A stretch of 62,090 bases of DNA from Anaerotignum sp. GTDB lineage: Bacteria > Bacillota > Clostridia > Lachnospirales > Anaerotignaceae. Positions 8,763 to 17,590 of this stretch are shown in pieces (positions within the stretch are counted from its first letter, which is position 1; every line of letters begins with the position of its first letter). Where the stretch lies: positions 1 to 62,090 of the forward strand of contig JAHHTW010000010.1 of assembly GCA_020024265.1 (NCBI GenBank), in the 5' to 3' direction. A program made the position numbers and the translations under genes. Below the pieces are notes generated by a model. It did no database searches, was not told the DNA's origin, and was given only the letters and a program-made list of their open reading frames with translations.

Positions 8763-9389
8763 ATGACGATTAAGAGCTATGATGATATGGATTCATTTAA
8801 GATGGATGTACTCAAGGAGATTGGCAGTATTGGTACAGGAAATGCCGCAACTGCTCTTTCTAAAATGCTGGATTTAAAGATTCATATGTCTTTACCGGAA
8901 GTAAAGGTGATGGATTACAACAAAGCAATTCGTGAACTTGGAGGCGCCGAAACAGTTGTTATGGGGGTATTGGTACAGCTTTCCGGTGAAATTAATGGCA
9001 TGATATTGTATTTACAGGATTTGAAATTTATTCAAACCGTACTGAAAAATTTGGTACAGGAAGAAATTACTGACTATTCAGAATTGGGTGAGTTGGAATC
9101 ATCGGCATTGTTGGAAATTGGGAATATTATCATTTCCTCTTATACCAACGCAATTTCCGCGTTGACAGGAATTTCTATTCACTTATCTGTTCCTGTAACA
9201 AGCATCAATATGCTGGGGGGCATTTTGAATGTACCTATGGCAGAATATGGGTATCAAACAGATAAACTGATGACCATAGGTGGCACATTTATGTGTGATG
9301 GAGAAGAAGTATATAGTAATTTGATTCTTTTACCGGATATTCCGTCCTTAGATTTTTTGATGAAGAAATTGGGTGTTGAGAGTGAGTAA
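8763..9389 (+). CDS. cheC: Chemotaxis CheY-P phosphatase CheC
   Basis: 208 residues with both active-site repeats of the CheC family: LKEIGSIGTGNAATALSKM near the N-terminus and LLEIGNIIISSYTNAIS in the second half. Each supplies the Glu/Asn pair used to dephosphorylate CheY-P. CheC also binds CheD, whose gene overlaps its 3' end, matching the known CheC-CheD complex of B. subtilis and Thermotoga. Confidence 0.95.
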   Translation: MTIKSYDDMDSFKMDVLKEIGSIGTGNAATALSKMLDLKIHMSLPEVKVMDYNKAIRELGGAETVVMGVLVQLSGEINGMILYLQDLKFIQTVLKNLVQEEITDYSELGELESSALLEIGNIIISSYTNAISALTGISIHLSVPVTSINMLGGILNVPMAEYGYQTDKLMTIGGTFMCDGEEVYSNLILLPDIPSLDFLMKKLGVESE

Positions 9390-9864
9390 GACATTAACGG
9401 TTGGGATCGCTGATATGAAAATCTGTAGAGCTCCCGGTGTATTGGTAACCTATGCACTGGGCTCCTGCATAGGCGTTTGTATTTATGATCCAGTATTAAA
9501 GCTGGCAGGAATGGTACATATCATGCTACCCAATATATATGAAAATCGTAGAGATAACATCTTTAAGTATGCAGATACCGGTATTGCAGAAACCTTACGT
9601 AAGATGGAGGCATTTGGCGCAGTACGCAATCGTCTGGTTTGTAAGATTGCAGGTGGCGCTAAAATGTTTGAATTGGGTGATAACAGCTCAATTGGCAACA
9701 TCGGTGCAAGAAACATAGACAGTGTGAAAATGGTTTTGTCAAAAGAACGTGTACGTTTGCTCAAAGCAGATGTGGGTTCCAATTACGCAAGAACCATGTT
9801 TTTTGACGCAGCTACTGGTGAAGTAACCATCAAAGCTTATGGAAAACCAGAATTGAAATTTTAA
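9382..9864 (+). CDS. cheD: Chemoreceptor glutamine deamidase CheD
   Basis: About 160 residues. Catalytic Cys29 (ALGSCIGVC), His46 (MVHIMLP) and Thr23 in this numbering match the Cys-His-Thr triad of CheD, which deamidates receptor glutamines and stimulates CheC. I chose the GTG at 9382, which gives the typical MSKTLTVGIADMKI start and an 8-base overlap with cheC; an upstream GTG at 9373 is possible. It is the last gene before a 487-bp gap. Confidence 0.93.
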   Translation: MSKTLTVGIADMKICRAPGVLVTYALGSCIGVCIYDPVLKLAGMVHIMLPNIYENRRDNIFKYADTGIAETLRKMEAFGAVRNRLVCKIAGGAKMFELGDNSSIGNIGARNIDSVKMVLSKERVRLLKADVGSNYARTMFFDAATGEVTIKAYGKPELKF

Positions 9865-10351
9865 GGCAGTATGGTACAATCGTATGGGGATTGCAATTTT
9901 CTATCTTTTCTGCCTACCTTTCTTTGCGCTGGCATAAGGCATTGCTTTGATTGATGGTATGCCGACACAAAAACGATTGATGAGAGTTGCTTCGGATATA
10001 TGAGAGGTAGGATTCGTATTTTTAATTTTTATGTTTTTTCTGATTGGTATGTGTTGCACGCTTGTGAAAAGGTAAGAGGCAGGCTTCAGGTGTTGCTTCT
10101 TAAGGCGTCAAAGAAATTTACTAAGATGAAAAAAGGATTGTAATCATCTTTTATGTATGCAGCCGCTTATTCTGTGGATAGGAGCAGAGGAAAAACTGTT
10201 GTATGCAAAAAAAAAGAAATCAAGAAAACTGCATACAGCATATTGTCCTTTTGCAGTTATTTCAGGAATCAAAGACATTTGAAAAATACCGCTGTGCGGT
10301 GTTGCTTGATGGGCAAGCGAGAGCATACCAATAGTGAGGGAGGAAATAGAT
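9865..10351 (+). other. Non-coding gap between cheD and cheV
   Basis: No convincing gene. Several short hydrophobic frames occur near the left end, for example a 17-codon peptide MGIAIFYLFCLPFFALA, and could be the relic of a small membrane protein gene. Near the right end two small hairpins follow one another: ACCGC-TGT-GCGGT and CTTG-ATGGG-CAAG at about 10288-10317, directly before the cheV ribosome binding site. A 68-codon frame at 10153-10359 has no family look and overlaps the cheV start. Confidence 0.5.
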
Positions 10352-11272
10352 ATGGATAATCATAACAGCCAAACAGGAATCCTTCTGGAGTCCGGAACAA
10401 ATGAAATTGAAATTATGGAGTTTACCATCAATGGCAATTTGTATGGTATTAATGTAGCAAAGGTAAGAGAGATCATTATGTCGGATCAGGTCAAGCCAAT
10501 GCCGCATACACATCCGGTTGTAGAAGGTATTTTTAAGCCAAGAGATATTTTGTTGACCGTTGTAGATTTACCGATGTATTTGATGGGAACTCCCATAGAA
10601 AAAACACCAAAGGACTTATTCATTATTACAAATTTCAATAATTTGAATATTGCGTTCCGTGTACATACAGTAGAGGGGATCAGCAGGATCTCATGGGAAA
10701 ATATTCAAAAACCGGATAAAACGGTAGCCGGCGGTGAAGAAGGTGTGGCTACAGGGATTGCACAGTGCAAAGGAAAATTGGTAACAATTTTGGACTTTGA
10801 AAAAATTGTTGCAGAGATTGCTCCGGAAACAGGGATTCAGATCAGTGAAATTGACAAAATGGGCAGACGTATACGTAACGAAACACCAATTATACTGGCG
10901 GAGGATTCCATTTTGCTTTCCAGAATGATTACACAGGCTTTGGAGAAAGCAGGATACAGCTGTATCCATAAGTTTGATAATGGTCAGGAAGCTTGGGATT
11001 ATTTGAGTAAAATATCCGAAGATGATGTTGTGGAAAAAGTAGGTATAGTGATTACAGATATTGAAATGCCAAAGATGGATGGGCATCATTTGACGAAGTT
11101 GATCAAAACCAATCCTGTGTTGAATAAGGTACCGGTTGTTATTTTCTCCTCGTTGATCAATCCGGAGATGGAAGTCAAGGGACGGGAAGTTGGCGCAGAT
11201 GAACAGCTTTCCAAGCCGGAAATTGGTCATTTGGTAGAGGTTCTGGACGGATTATTGATGAAGGTAGACTGA
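10352..11272 (+). CDS. cheV: Chemotaxis coupling/response regulator CheV
   Basis: 306 residues: an N-terminal CheW-like domain (IEIMEFTINGNLYGINVAKVREII) that couples receptors to CheA, and a C-terminal receiver domain with the phospho-Asp in VGIVITDIEMPKMDG. CheV takes part in adaptation alongside the CheB/CheR and CheC/CheD systems, all encoded here. I chose the ATG at 10352, 8 bases after GGGAGG, rather than the upstream in-frame GTG at 10334. Confidence 0.93.
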   Translation: MDNHNSQTGILLESGTNEIEIMEFTINGNLYGINVAKVREIIMSDQVKPMPHTHPVVEGIFKPRDILLTVVDLPMYLMGTPIEKTPKDLFIITNFNNLNIAFRVHTVEGISRISWENIQKPDKTVAGGEEGVATGIAQCKGKLVTILDFEKIVAEIAPETGIQISEIDKMGRRIRNETPIILAEDSILLSRMITQALEKAGYSCIHKFDNGQEAWDYLSKISEDDVVEKVGIVITDIEMPKMDGHHLTKLIKTNPVLNKVPVVIFSSLINPEMEVKGREVGADEQLSKPEIGHLVEVLDGLLMKVD

Positions 11273-11311
11273 TGGATAACCGGAAAGCTGTAAATACGGG
11301 GGGAAACTGGC

Positions 11312-12595
11312 ATGAATAAATATATTGTAAGACAACCGATTAAGCAAATGGATGGAAAAACATTTGGATATGAAATTTTGTTTAGTTTAGAAAATGAATT
11401 ATACAATCAAAGCGGAGATTATGCCGTAGCAGAAACAATTTCTTCATTCCTAATGCAAAATAACAATAAACTGAAAAATGATATGATCAGCTTTATGACA
11501 TTCACACCGAATTTATTGTTTAAGAATACACCAAAATTGTTTAATGCAAGTGAATTGGTGATACAGATTGAGGACAATGTAATCATACATCCTCTGGCAG
11601 AAAGAATGATACAGCGTTATCGTGAAACTGGATATCAATTTTGCATCAATGACTTTCAGTTTATTCCACGCTATTTTGCACTTATGGAATACATTGATTA
11701 TATCAAAGTGGATGTTACACAGACAACAGATGCAGAATCCATACAGAATCTATTGAATTTGGCGAAAGGATTCGATAAAAAGTGCATTTTAACCGGTGTC
11801 AATACGCAGAGATTGTATCAATTTGCAAAGCAATTTCCAGCAGATTACATACAAGGGTCTTATGTGGCAGAGGCAATGACAAACAAAACGGATAAAATGG
11901 CATATTTGCAAAGTAACTTTTTCCAATTGATTGTTGCTGTTACCAAAGATGAACCCAATATGGAGGAAATTGAAGATATTATTGTAAGAGATGCTTCTTT
12001 GACATATACATTGCTGCGTATGGTCAATTCTGTGCATTATGCGCTGCGTCATCGCACTGCATCTGTACGTCAGGCACTTATGGTACTGGGGATCAATCAG
12101 CTCAAACAGTGGGTATACCTGATGAGCTTTGGAGATGCTCCTGCGGATCCACAAAATGAAGAAATTCTCCGTATTTCGTACATCCGTGCAAATTTCTGTG
12201 CGGATCTGTATGACCTTATCCCCAATTTGGGTATTCCAAAAACAGAGGCTTTTCTGATGGGTATGTTCTCTACGATGGAAGCTATGGTAGATGCGCCCAT
12301 TTCAGAGCTGATGGAACAGATTCCTATTTCTGATGAAGTGAAGGCTGCCATTGTATCACAGGAAGGCAGATGTGGCTTGCTGCTCTCCTTGGTTCTTTGC
12401 TATGAAAAGGCAGACTGGAAAAACATTACAAAATATGCAGAGGAGCTTGCACTGGATACAGATAGTATGGCACAGATTTACTTGAATTGTGTGGATAAAG
12501 TGAAGCAGATTTGGGATAGCTTTGTGCGCTATGATGCAGAAGATTTGCAGGAACAGCTTAAGGAAAGTATGGAAAACGAAAAATTTACACCCTAA
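11312..12595 (+). CDS. EAL-HDOD signalling protein, degenerate EAL (YuxH-like)
   Basis: 427 residues. The N-terminal half resembles an EAL (c-di-GMP phosphodiesterase) domain and the C-terminal ~200 residues an HDOD domain (LTYTLLRMVNSVHYALRHRTASVRQALMVLG, typical HDOD with a degraded HD site). The EAL part keeps YEIL, IKVD and IQG but has lost other metal and catalytic positions: IQIED for LEITE, CINDF for the Asp-Asp, and ILTGVN where a Glu is expected. It is therefore likely non-enzymatic, perhaps a scaffold or c-di-GMP sensor. A paralogue is encoded at 37596-38885. It is the last gene of this transcription unit. Confidence 0.85.
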   Translation: MNKYIVRQPIKQMDGKTFGYEILFSLENELYNQSGDYAVAETISSFLMQNNNKLKNDMISFMTFTPNLLFKNTPKLFNASELVIQIEDNVIIHPLAERMIQRYRETGYQFCINDFQFIPRYFALMEYIDYIKVDVTQTTDAESIQNLLNLAKGFDKKCILTGVNTQRLYQFAKQFPADYIQGSYVAEAMTNKTDKMAYLQSNFFQLIVAVTKDEPNMEEIEDIIVRDASLTYTLLRMVNSVHYALRHRTASVRQALMVLGINQLKQWVYLMSFGDAPADPQNEEILRISYIRANFCADLYDLIPNLGIPKTEAFLMGMFSTMEAMVDAPISELMEQIPISDEVKAAIVSQEGRCGLLLSLVLCYEKADWKNITKYAEELALDTDSMAQIYLNCVDKVKQIWDSFVRYDAEDLQEQLKESMENEKFTP

Positions 12596-12625
12596 TCAAA
12601 ACGAAAAACCCAGTATGGTGAAGTA

Positions 12626-12672
12626 CACCCCATTTGTTCGACAGTATGATATGCCAAGTGACAAATGGGGTG
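12626..12672 (+). terminator. Inverted repeat downstream of the EAL-HDOD gene
   Basis: A perfect 12-bp inverted repeat (CACCCCATTTGT and ACAAATGGGGTG) with a 23-base loop, followed by CTTTTGTTG. It is probably a terminator for the plus-strand operon, though the loop is long and the T-run short. Confidence 0.55.
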
Positions 12673-12689
12673 CTTTTGTTGCAAAAGGC

Positions 12690-12728
12690 AAGGGCTTGCT
12701 GTCTGCTATGTGCAGACAACAAGCCCTT
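12690..12728. terminator. Hairpin between convergent genes
   Basis: AAGGGCTTG.TGTCTGC and GCAGACA.CAAGCCCTT form a ~16-bp stem with a single mismatch and a TATGT loop. It lies between the EAL-HDOD gene (plus) and the ComFB-domain gene (minus), so it may stop transcription from either side. The T-rich TATTTTTTTATTTC follows some 20 bases later on the plus strand. Confidence 0.6.
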
Positions 12729-12819
12729 AGGTTTCTTACGTATTTTTTTATTTCAAAATAAGGTCTGTCCATTCCGTTTTGTTGAAGTTCTCTTTCATGG
12801 AGCATACATAAAATAAAAA

Positions 12820-13884
12820 TCAATTATTTTTTGCATCCAGATCTTCCTGCGTATGTCGTGGATGTGCCGCAACAATCAAACATGCTTTTGTCAGCTCTGT
12901 CATGATTTCAACACCATATTTGCTGGCACAAAAGTTCAAGAAAGGCGCTTTCATATGTGCATCCATAACAGCATATTTGGAGGGCAGATTGGTCAGTGCC
13001 AATGCCATGGTATCGACGATACAACGATCGCAAGTGCAAACATCAAATCTTTCCATATATTCGGAAAGTTTTTCTTTGACAAGCTCCTCACATATATTGA
13101 TATAGCGAAATCTTACTGTTTCATTGGGAATAGTAGGATTGCCTTTGCCAGGAGCTTTGGTTGCCGTAAGAGCAGGCGTTGTATCCGTTGTATTGGTTGT
13201 TGCAGGAGGTGTGGCGGTTGTTTCTGCTGTACTTGTTGAGGGGGTTGCAGCAGATGCTTGCTCTGTGGGATGTGTAGTATGTACCGTAGCCATAGGTATG
13301 TCAGCCATATTTGTATTGTCAGATTCCGTACCAACAGAAAAATCTGTCAGCACATCCTGTAAAGGTGTGGTATGCGGTACAGGCTGCGCAATGGCAGCAG
13401 ACATATTGATTTCCGCAGTCAGTTCTTCAGCCAAAGATTCTGCAAGCTGTGCTTCCAAAGAGGTATCTGAAGCCGTATGGCTTGTTTCATCTTCGGATGC
13501 TGAAGCCTGTTCGGAAGTATCTGCAACAGCAGGATCAGGAGCATCTGCAGAAGGGATGGATGCGGTGGGTTCCATCTCAGAAGCTTCCAAACCCTCTGGT
13601 ACAAGATCAACAGACTGGGAATCAGCCGCAGAGGTATCTGACGGTTCTGTACTTTGTGGTATCTGAAATTCATGTTCAAGCTCTTGCAAAAGAGAGTCTT
13701 TGATCTGATTGGAGATTGCATCATTTTTGCTATTTTGCGTCAAGCTGTTTTGTATGGGGGAGGTTGCAGGGTGTTCTGCTTTTTGTGTTTGTTTCTCAAT
13801 CGCTTGCGCAGGCTCTTGTGGCTCAGATGTTGATTTTGAAATTAAATTTAGCACATGTGCTGTTTTTGTACTTTTTTTTGCCAT
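12820..13884 (-). CDS. ComFB-domain protein with long disordered Ser/Thr/Pro/Ala-rich region
   Basis: 354 residues in three parts. Residues 1-20 are a basic, Ser/Thr-rich start followed by VLNLIS. Residues ~20-250 are low-complexity and very rich in Ser, Thr, Ala, Pro and Glu, so probably disordered. Residues ~255-354 match the late-competence ComFB family: CEELVKEKLSEYMERFDVCTC, the CxCxxC cluster, and DTMALALTNLPSKYAV. ComFB domains of cyanobacteria and B. subtilis have recently been reported to bind c-di-GMP or c-di-AMP. The gene lies 15 bp after parA on the same strand, with AAAGGAG 10 bases before the ATG at 13884, so the two are surely co-transcribed. Function is inferred: a ParA partner or cyclic-dinucleotide receptor. 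Confidence 0.75.
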   Translation of the reverse strand: MAKKSTKTAHVLNLISKSTSEPQEPAQAIEKQTQKAEHPATSPIQNSLTQNSKNDAISNQIKDSLLQELEHEFQIPQSTEPSDTSAADSQSVDLVPEGLEASEMEPTASIPSADAPDPAVADTSEQASASEDETSHTASDTSLEAQLAESLAEELTAEINMSAAIAQPVPHTTPLQDVLTDFSVGTESDNTNMADIPMATVHTTHPTEQASAATPSTSTAETTATPPATTNTTDTTPALTATKAPGKGNPTIPNETVRFRYINICEELVKEKLSEYMERFDVCTCDRCIVDTMALALTNLPSKYAVMDAHMKAPFLNFCASKYGVEIMTELTKACLIVAAHPRHTQEDLDAKNN

Positions 13885-13899
13885 AACTGCCACGCTCCT

Positions 13900-14667
13900 T
13901 TATATTGCTTTGAGGGCTTGTATCACTTCATTTGTGAAGGCTTCATAATCCTGTGCAGGTTTGGAAAGGGGAGCATATTGCAGAATGCTTTCCCCATGTG
14001 CAGGGGCTTCTGCAACAGATACACTGGTACGTATTTTTGTTGCAAAAACTTTTGAGTGTAAAAGTTCAGCCATGGTTCCTGCCATTTCCAGCACCTCTTT
14101 CGACAAATTCAGACGTGCATCGAATTTTGTAAGTAAAATACCAATAACATTCAGGTTTTTATTGAAAGATGATTTGACAGTTTCTACGGTTTCTTTCAGC
14201 TGGCTGACACCAAGCAGACTTAAAATATCCGCAATCATAGGAATGATCAGTGCTTGGGATGCAACATATGCATTTACAGTCAAAATATTGAGTGCAGGCG
14301 GTGTGTCAATGACAATATAATCATATTTGTCTACCACGGGAGCAAGCAGGTTTTTGAGTAAAAATTCACGCCCGTGCTGCTTAAATTCCAGTTCTGCACT
14401 GCTGAGCAGAATATTGGATGGAATGATATCCCCGCCGGGGGTATGCTGTATGATTTCTTCCAATGGTGTTTGATTTTTGAGTGCATCGTACAATGTAGCA
14501 GATTGTTCAATTTCAATACCAAGGCTAAAGCCCAGATTGCCCTGAGGATCCAAGTCTACCCCAAGCACACGATTGCCTTGTGCAGTCAAACCGGTAATCA
14601 GTGCAGCGGAAGATGTTGTTTTTCCTACGCCGCCTTTTTGGTTGGTGAGTGTAATTATGTATGCCAA
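13900..14667 (-). CDS. parA: ParA/Soj-family ATPase
   Basis: 255 residues with the deviant Walker A KGGVGKTT (residues ~11-18), Walker A' VDLDPQGN and Walker B-like IVIDTPPAL, then RTSVSVAEAPAHGESILQYAP near the C-terminus, as in Soj/ParA proteins. Such ATPases position chromosomes, plasmids, carboxysomes or chemoreceptor arrays by ATP-dependent nucleoid binding. No ParB gene or parS-like site is seen; the downstream partner is a ComFB-domain protein. It is divergent from fliD and lies inside the motility region, which suggests placement of a motility or chemotaxis structure rather than the chromosome. It lacks the N-terminal extension often seen in FlhG/YlxH. Confidence 0.9.
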   Translation of the reverse strand: MAYIITLTNQKGGVGKTTSSAALITGLTAQGNRVLGVDLDPQGNLGFSLGIEIEQSATLYDALKNQTPLEEIIQHTPGGDIIPSNILLSSAELEFKQHGREFLLKNLLAPVVDKYDYIVIDTPPALNILTVNAYVASQALIIPMIADILSLLGVSQLKETVETVKSSFNKNLNVIGILLTKFDARLNLSKEVLEMAGTMAELLHSKVFATKIRTSVSVAEAPAHGESILQYAPLSKPAQDYEAFTNEVIQALKAI

Positions 14668-14731
14668 GTCAAATTCCTCCCATTGCTGATGGATTAGATA
14701 ATATGTTTTTTAAAAAATTTTCAAAGTTACT

Positions 14732-14758
14732 TAATAAAAGTATACTATATGTCGATAA
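14732..14758 (+). promoter_or_regulatory. Candidate sigma-28 promoter for fliD
   Basis: GTCGATAA at 14751-14758 matches 7 of 8 bases of the sigma-28 -10 consensus GCCGATAA. With an 11-base spacer the -35 region is TAATAAAA, a partial match to TAAAGTTT. It lies 48 bases upstream of the fliD start, as expected for a late flagellar gene. Confidence 0.55.
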
Positions 14759-14805
14759 ATAAGTATAGCAAAAAATATAGTTTTTTATTGAGAGGAGATG
14801 TTGAT

Positions 14806-17154
14806 ATGTCATCTGTGAATTCCATAAGCAGTTCTATGAGAGGCTTGATCGGTGGGGCAAATCGTATTACAGGCTTGGCCAGCGGATTAGATGTAGATGC
14901 TCTTGTAGAAAATATGACCAAAGCAACACAAATGAAAATTGCAAAGCAATATCAGTCGAAACAGCTGGTGCAGTGGCAGATGAACGATTACCGTTCCATT
15001 ACTTCTAAATTGACGGACTTTCAAAAGAAGTTTACAAACTATTCTTCTGACACCAATCTGCGCAGCGAAAGCTTTTTTGGAAAAAGCCAAATCACAGCAG
15101 TGGGTGCGAACAGCAAATATGTCAGTGTGAGTGGAACACCTACCAATGGTTCCAGTGCCAGTATTGTAGGGGTAGCACAGCTTGCAGAAAAGGCAAGTGC
15201 TGTATCCCAAAACCAAATTTCCGCACCTACATTGACAGGCGGTGAAATGTTGCTCAACGGAACTACCAAAAGCCAATTGGCAGGCAGCACATTGTCCTTC
15301 AAACATGGCAGCAATACCTACAGTATTCGTTTGGATAGTACCAAAACATACGATACGGTAGAGGATTTGAAAAACGAAATCAATGCACAGCTTGCAGAAA
15401 CAAAAGTTACAGGAGATGATTCCAAGAACTTGGGTGAATACATTCAAGTAGAGCTTACTCCGGATGGAAAGCTGAGTATGAAAGAAACAAAAGGCAATAT
15501 ATTGGAGATTATAGGTGGTACAGATGTACTGATGAATACGGTTGGCTGGAAAGCTGGGGATAAAACCGAAAACGGCAATGTCATCACAGGTACCAATGCG
15601 ATCAATGATACCACGATGCAAGGGCTGCAAAGCAAAAAGACATTTGCGGATTTGGTAGGAAGCACAAAGGATAACCAAAAAACATTGGAATTTAATTACA
15701 ATGGGAAAGCAATCAAAATCAAAATGCCAACAGCGGACGAACTTGCAGGCAAAGGCCCCGATGCAGTGCAGAAGCACATTCAATCCGAATTGGATCGTAC
15801 AATTGGTAAGGATAAGGTAAAAGTTGATTTGGCAGGCAGCAAGCTGACGTTTACCACAATCAAGGATGCCAGCGGTGCAGAAGACCAGAATGCAACATTC
15901 CAGATCACTGGTGGCAGTGATGAAGTGCTTCAGGCATTGAATTTGAAACAGGGACAGACAAACCGTTTGGATATAAGTGCAGCGCTGAAAGATTCTATCC
16001 AAGCGGATAAATTGCAGAATATCATTCAAAATGGCATCACCATCAATGGTGTTACCATTGGTAAGGGTACATTCAATGAGTCCACAACCATGTATGATGT
16101 CATCAGAGCAATCAATGAAAGCGATGCAGGTGTTCAGGCAAGTTATATTTCCGAAGCCAACAAATTCAGTATTGTTGCAAAACAGGAAGGCGCAGGTCAA
16201 ATTACATTTGATAGCAATGCAGAAGCTTTGTTTGGTCCTATGGTATCCAAAGAAGGTAAGGATGCAGAGGTTTATGTGGATTATGATGGTGCTGGCGGTT
16301 TGGATCCTGTGAAGGTAACTCGTTCCAGCAATACATTGACAGTCAACGGTATGACGGTTACAGTCAATGGTACATTCAATGTAGATGGTACAGATCCTTC
16401 TCAGGCAGTTACGTTTGATGCAAAGGTAGACAGCGATAAAGTAACAACTGCAGTCAAAGAGATGATCACGGCATTCAATGACATCATCAAATACAGCAAT
16501 GATGAATTGAGAGAGAAAAAAGAACGTGATTTCCTTCCTTTGACCGATGAACAGAAAAAGGAAATGAGCGAAAGCGAAATCAAAAATTGGGAAGAAAAGG
16601 CAAAGAAGGGTATGTTGTTCAATAGCCCAGAACTGCGTCAATTTACTTCTGATATTCGTTTCCTGTTCTCTGCACCAGATCAAATACAGAAGCTCGAAGA
16701 GATGGGTATTACGGTATCCAATGCACATGGCGATCATGGTAAAATCAATTTTGATGAGTCCAAATTCAGAGCATTCTTGGAGAAAGACAGTGATGCAGTT
16801 GCACAGATGTTTGCCGGTGAACCCAAAACAACTGTGAATGATAAGGGACAAACCGTTACATCAAGTGGTGGTATTATGACCAGGCTGAATGATATATTTG
16901 ATAAATATGCTTCCACAAGGGGTGCAACCAAGGGGATTTTTGTAGAAAAGGCAGGCGCAGAAGATTCACCGCTTTCTATGCTGCAAAATAAATTGCAGAA
17001 GGATGTTGATGGTATTGATAAACAAATCAAAATCCTGAAAGATAAGCTGGAAAGAGAAACACAAAACTATTACAAACGCTTTGCCTCTTTGGAAACATAT
17101 ATCAGCAATATGAATGCCCAAAGCAGTTGGCTGGCACAACAGTTTGCAGGATAA
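14806..17154 (+). CDS. fliD: Flagellar filament capping protein FliD
   Basis: 782 residues, longer than many FliD proteins, with an expanded middle. The N-terminal FliD domain has ITGLASGLDVDALVENMTKA, and the C-terminal domain ends in the coiled YYKRFASLETYISNMNAQSSWLAQQF, both diagnostic. FliD caps the growing filament and assists flagellin folding. I chose the ATG at 14806, preceded by GAGAGGAG, over an ATG at 14749 that would overlap the promoter. fliS follows 31 bp later. Confidence 0.95.
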   Translation: MSSVNSISSSMRGLIGGANRITGLASGLDVDALVENMTKATQMKIAKQYQSKQLVQWQMNDYRSITSKLTDFQKKFTNYSSDTNLRSESFFGKSQITAVGANSKYVSVSGTPTNGSSASIVGVAQLAEKASAVSQNQISAPTLTGGEMLLNGTTKSQLAGSTLSFKHGSNTYSIRLDSTKTYDTVEDLKNEINAQLAETKVTGDDSKNLGEYIQVELTPDGKLSMKETKGNILEIIGGTDVLMNTVGWKAGDKTENGNVITGTNAINDTTMQGLQSKKTFADLVGSTKDNQKTLEFNYNGKAIKIKMPTADELAGKGPDAVQKHIQSELDRTIGKDKVKVDLAGSKLTFTTIKDASGAEDQNATFQITGGSDEVLQALNLKQGQTNRLDISAALKDSIQADKLQNIIQNGITINGVTIGKGTFNESTTMYDVIRAINESDAGVQASYISEANKFSIVAKQEGAGQITFDSNAEALFGPMVSKEGKDAEVYVDYDGAGGLDPVKVTRSSNTLTVNGMTVTVNGTFNVDGTDPSQAVTFDAKVDSDKVTTAVKEMITAFNDIIKYSNDELREKKERDFLPLTDEQKKEMSESEIKNWEEKAKKGMLFNSPELRQFTSDIRFLFSAPDQIQKLEEMGITVSNAHGDHGKINFDESKFRAFLEKDSDAVAQMFAGEPKTTVNDKGQTVTSSGGIMTRLNDIFDKYASTRGATKGIFVEKAGAEDSPLSMLQNKLQKDVDGIDKQIKILKDKLERETQNYYKRFASLETYISNMNAQSSWLAQQFAG

Positions 17155-17185
17155 ACAAACGAAGAGGAAAGGGTTGTAAACGTTT

Positions 17186-17560
17186 ATGAATGTGAGAGGC
17201 TATCAACAATATAAAAAACAGTCAGTAGACACCATGACAAAGGGTGAATTGCTGATATTGTTATATGAGGAAGGAATCAAACGCCTACTCATAGCGGAAA
17301 AAGCACTGAAGGAAGATGATATGGATACATTTGATGCTTCTGTAGAACGTGTGACACGAATCGTTCGTTATTTGACGGACAGTTTGAATAGATCTTATGC
17401 AATTTCTGCACAGTTGTATCGTATGTATGATTATTTTATGTATATGCTGGGGCGTTTGCGTGCAAGTAGAAATATAGAAATTATTTCTGAATTGAGAGAG
17501 CATTTTGTAGAATTACGGGATGCTTTCAAAGAAGCAGATCGCATTCAAAACGGAAGGTAA
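17186..17560 (+). CDS. fliS: Flagellin export chaperone FliS
   Basis: 124 residues, the normal FliS length, all-helical. It has the N-terminal NVRGYQQYKKQSVDTMTKGE and the LLILLYEEGIKRLLIAEKA motif. FliS binds the flagellin C-terminus and delivers it to FlhA; in Firmicutes with FliW and CsrA it also influences flagellin homeostasis. It is translated just after fliD, its usual partner. Confidence 0.95.
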   Translation: MNVRGYQQYKKQSVDTMTKGELLILLYEEGIKRLLIAEKALKEDDMDTFDASVERVTRIVRYLTDSLNRSYAISAQLYRMYDYFMYMLGRLRASRNIEIISELREHFVELRDAFKEADRIQNGR

Positions 17561-17590
17561 TGCGCATACAGCGAATCAAGAGGTGTAAGT

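Noticed and set aside
10280..10340. Possible c-di-GMP riboswitch before cheV
   Set aside because: The two hairpins lack the conserved GEMM bases that I would expect, so no known class can be claimed.
10153..10359. A 68-codon frame before cheV
   Set aside because: No good ribosome site, basic and Cys-rich random-looking sequence, overlaps the cheV start.
13124..13666. A 180-codon plus-strand frame rich in Val, Ser and Ala
   Set aside because: It mirrors the low-complexity Ser/Thr region of the minus-strand ComFB-domain gene; composition alone keeps it open.
12820..14667. ParA-ComFB pair as chromosome partition parAB
   Set aside because: The second protein has no helix-turn-helix or ParB motif and no parS-like 16-mer palindrome was seen nearby.
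14887..16851. A 654-codon open frame on the minus strand, rich in Cys and Ile
   Set aside because: It is antisense to fliD, which has clear family motifs on the plus strand; the frame is a by-product of fliD codon bias and has no domain pattern.
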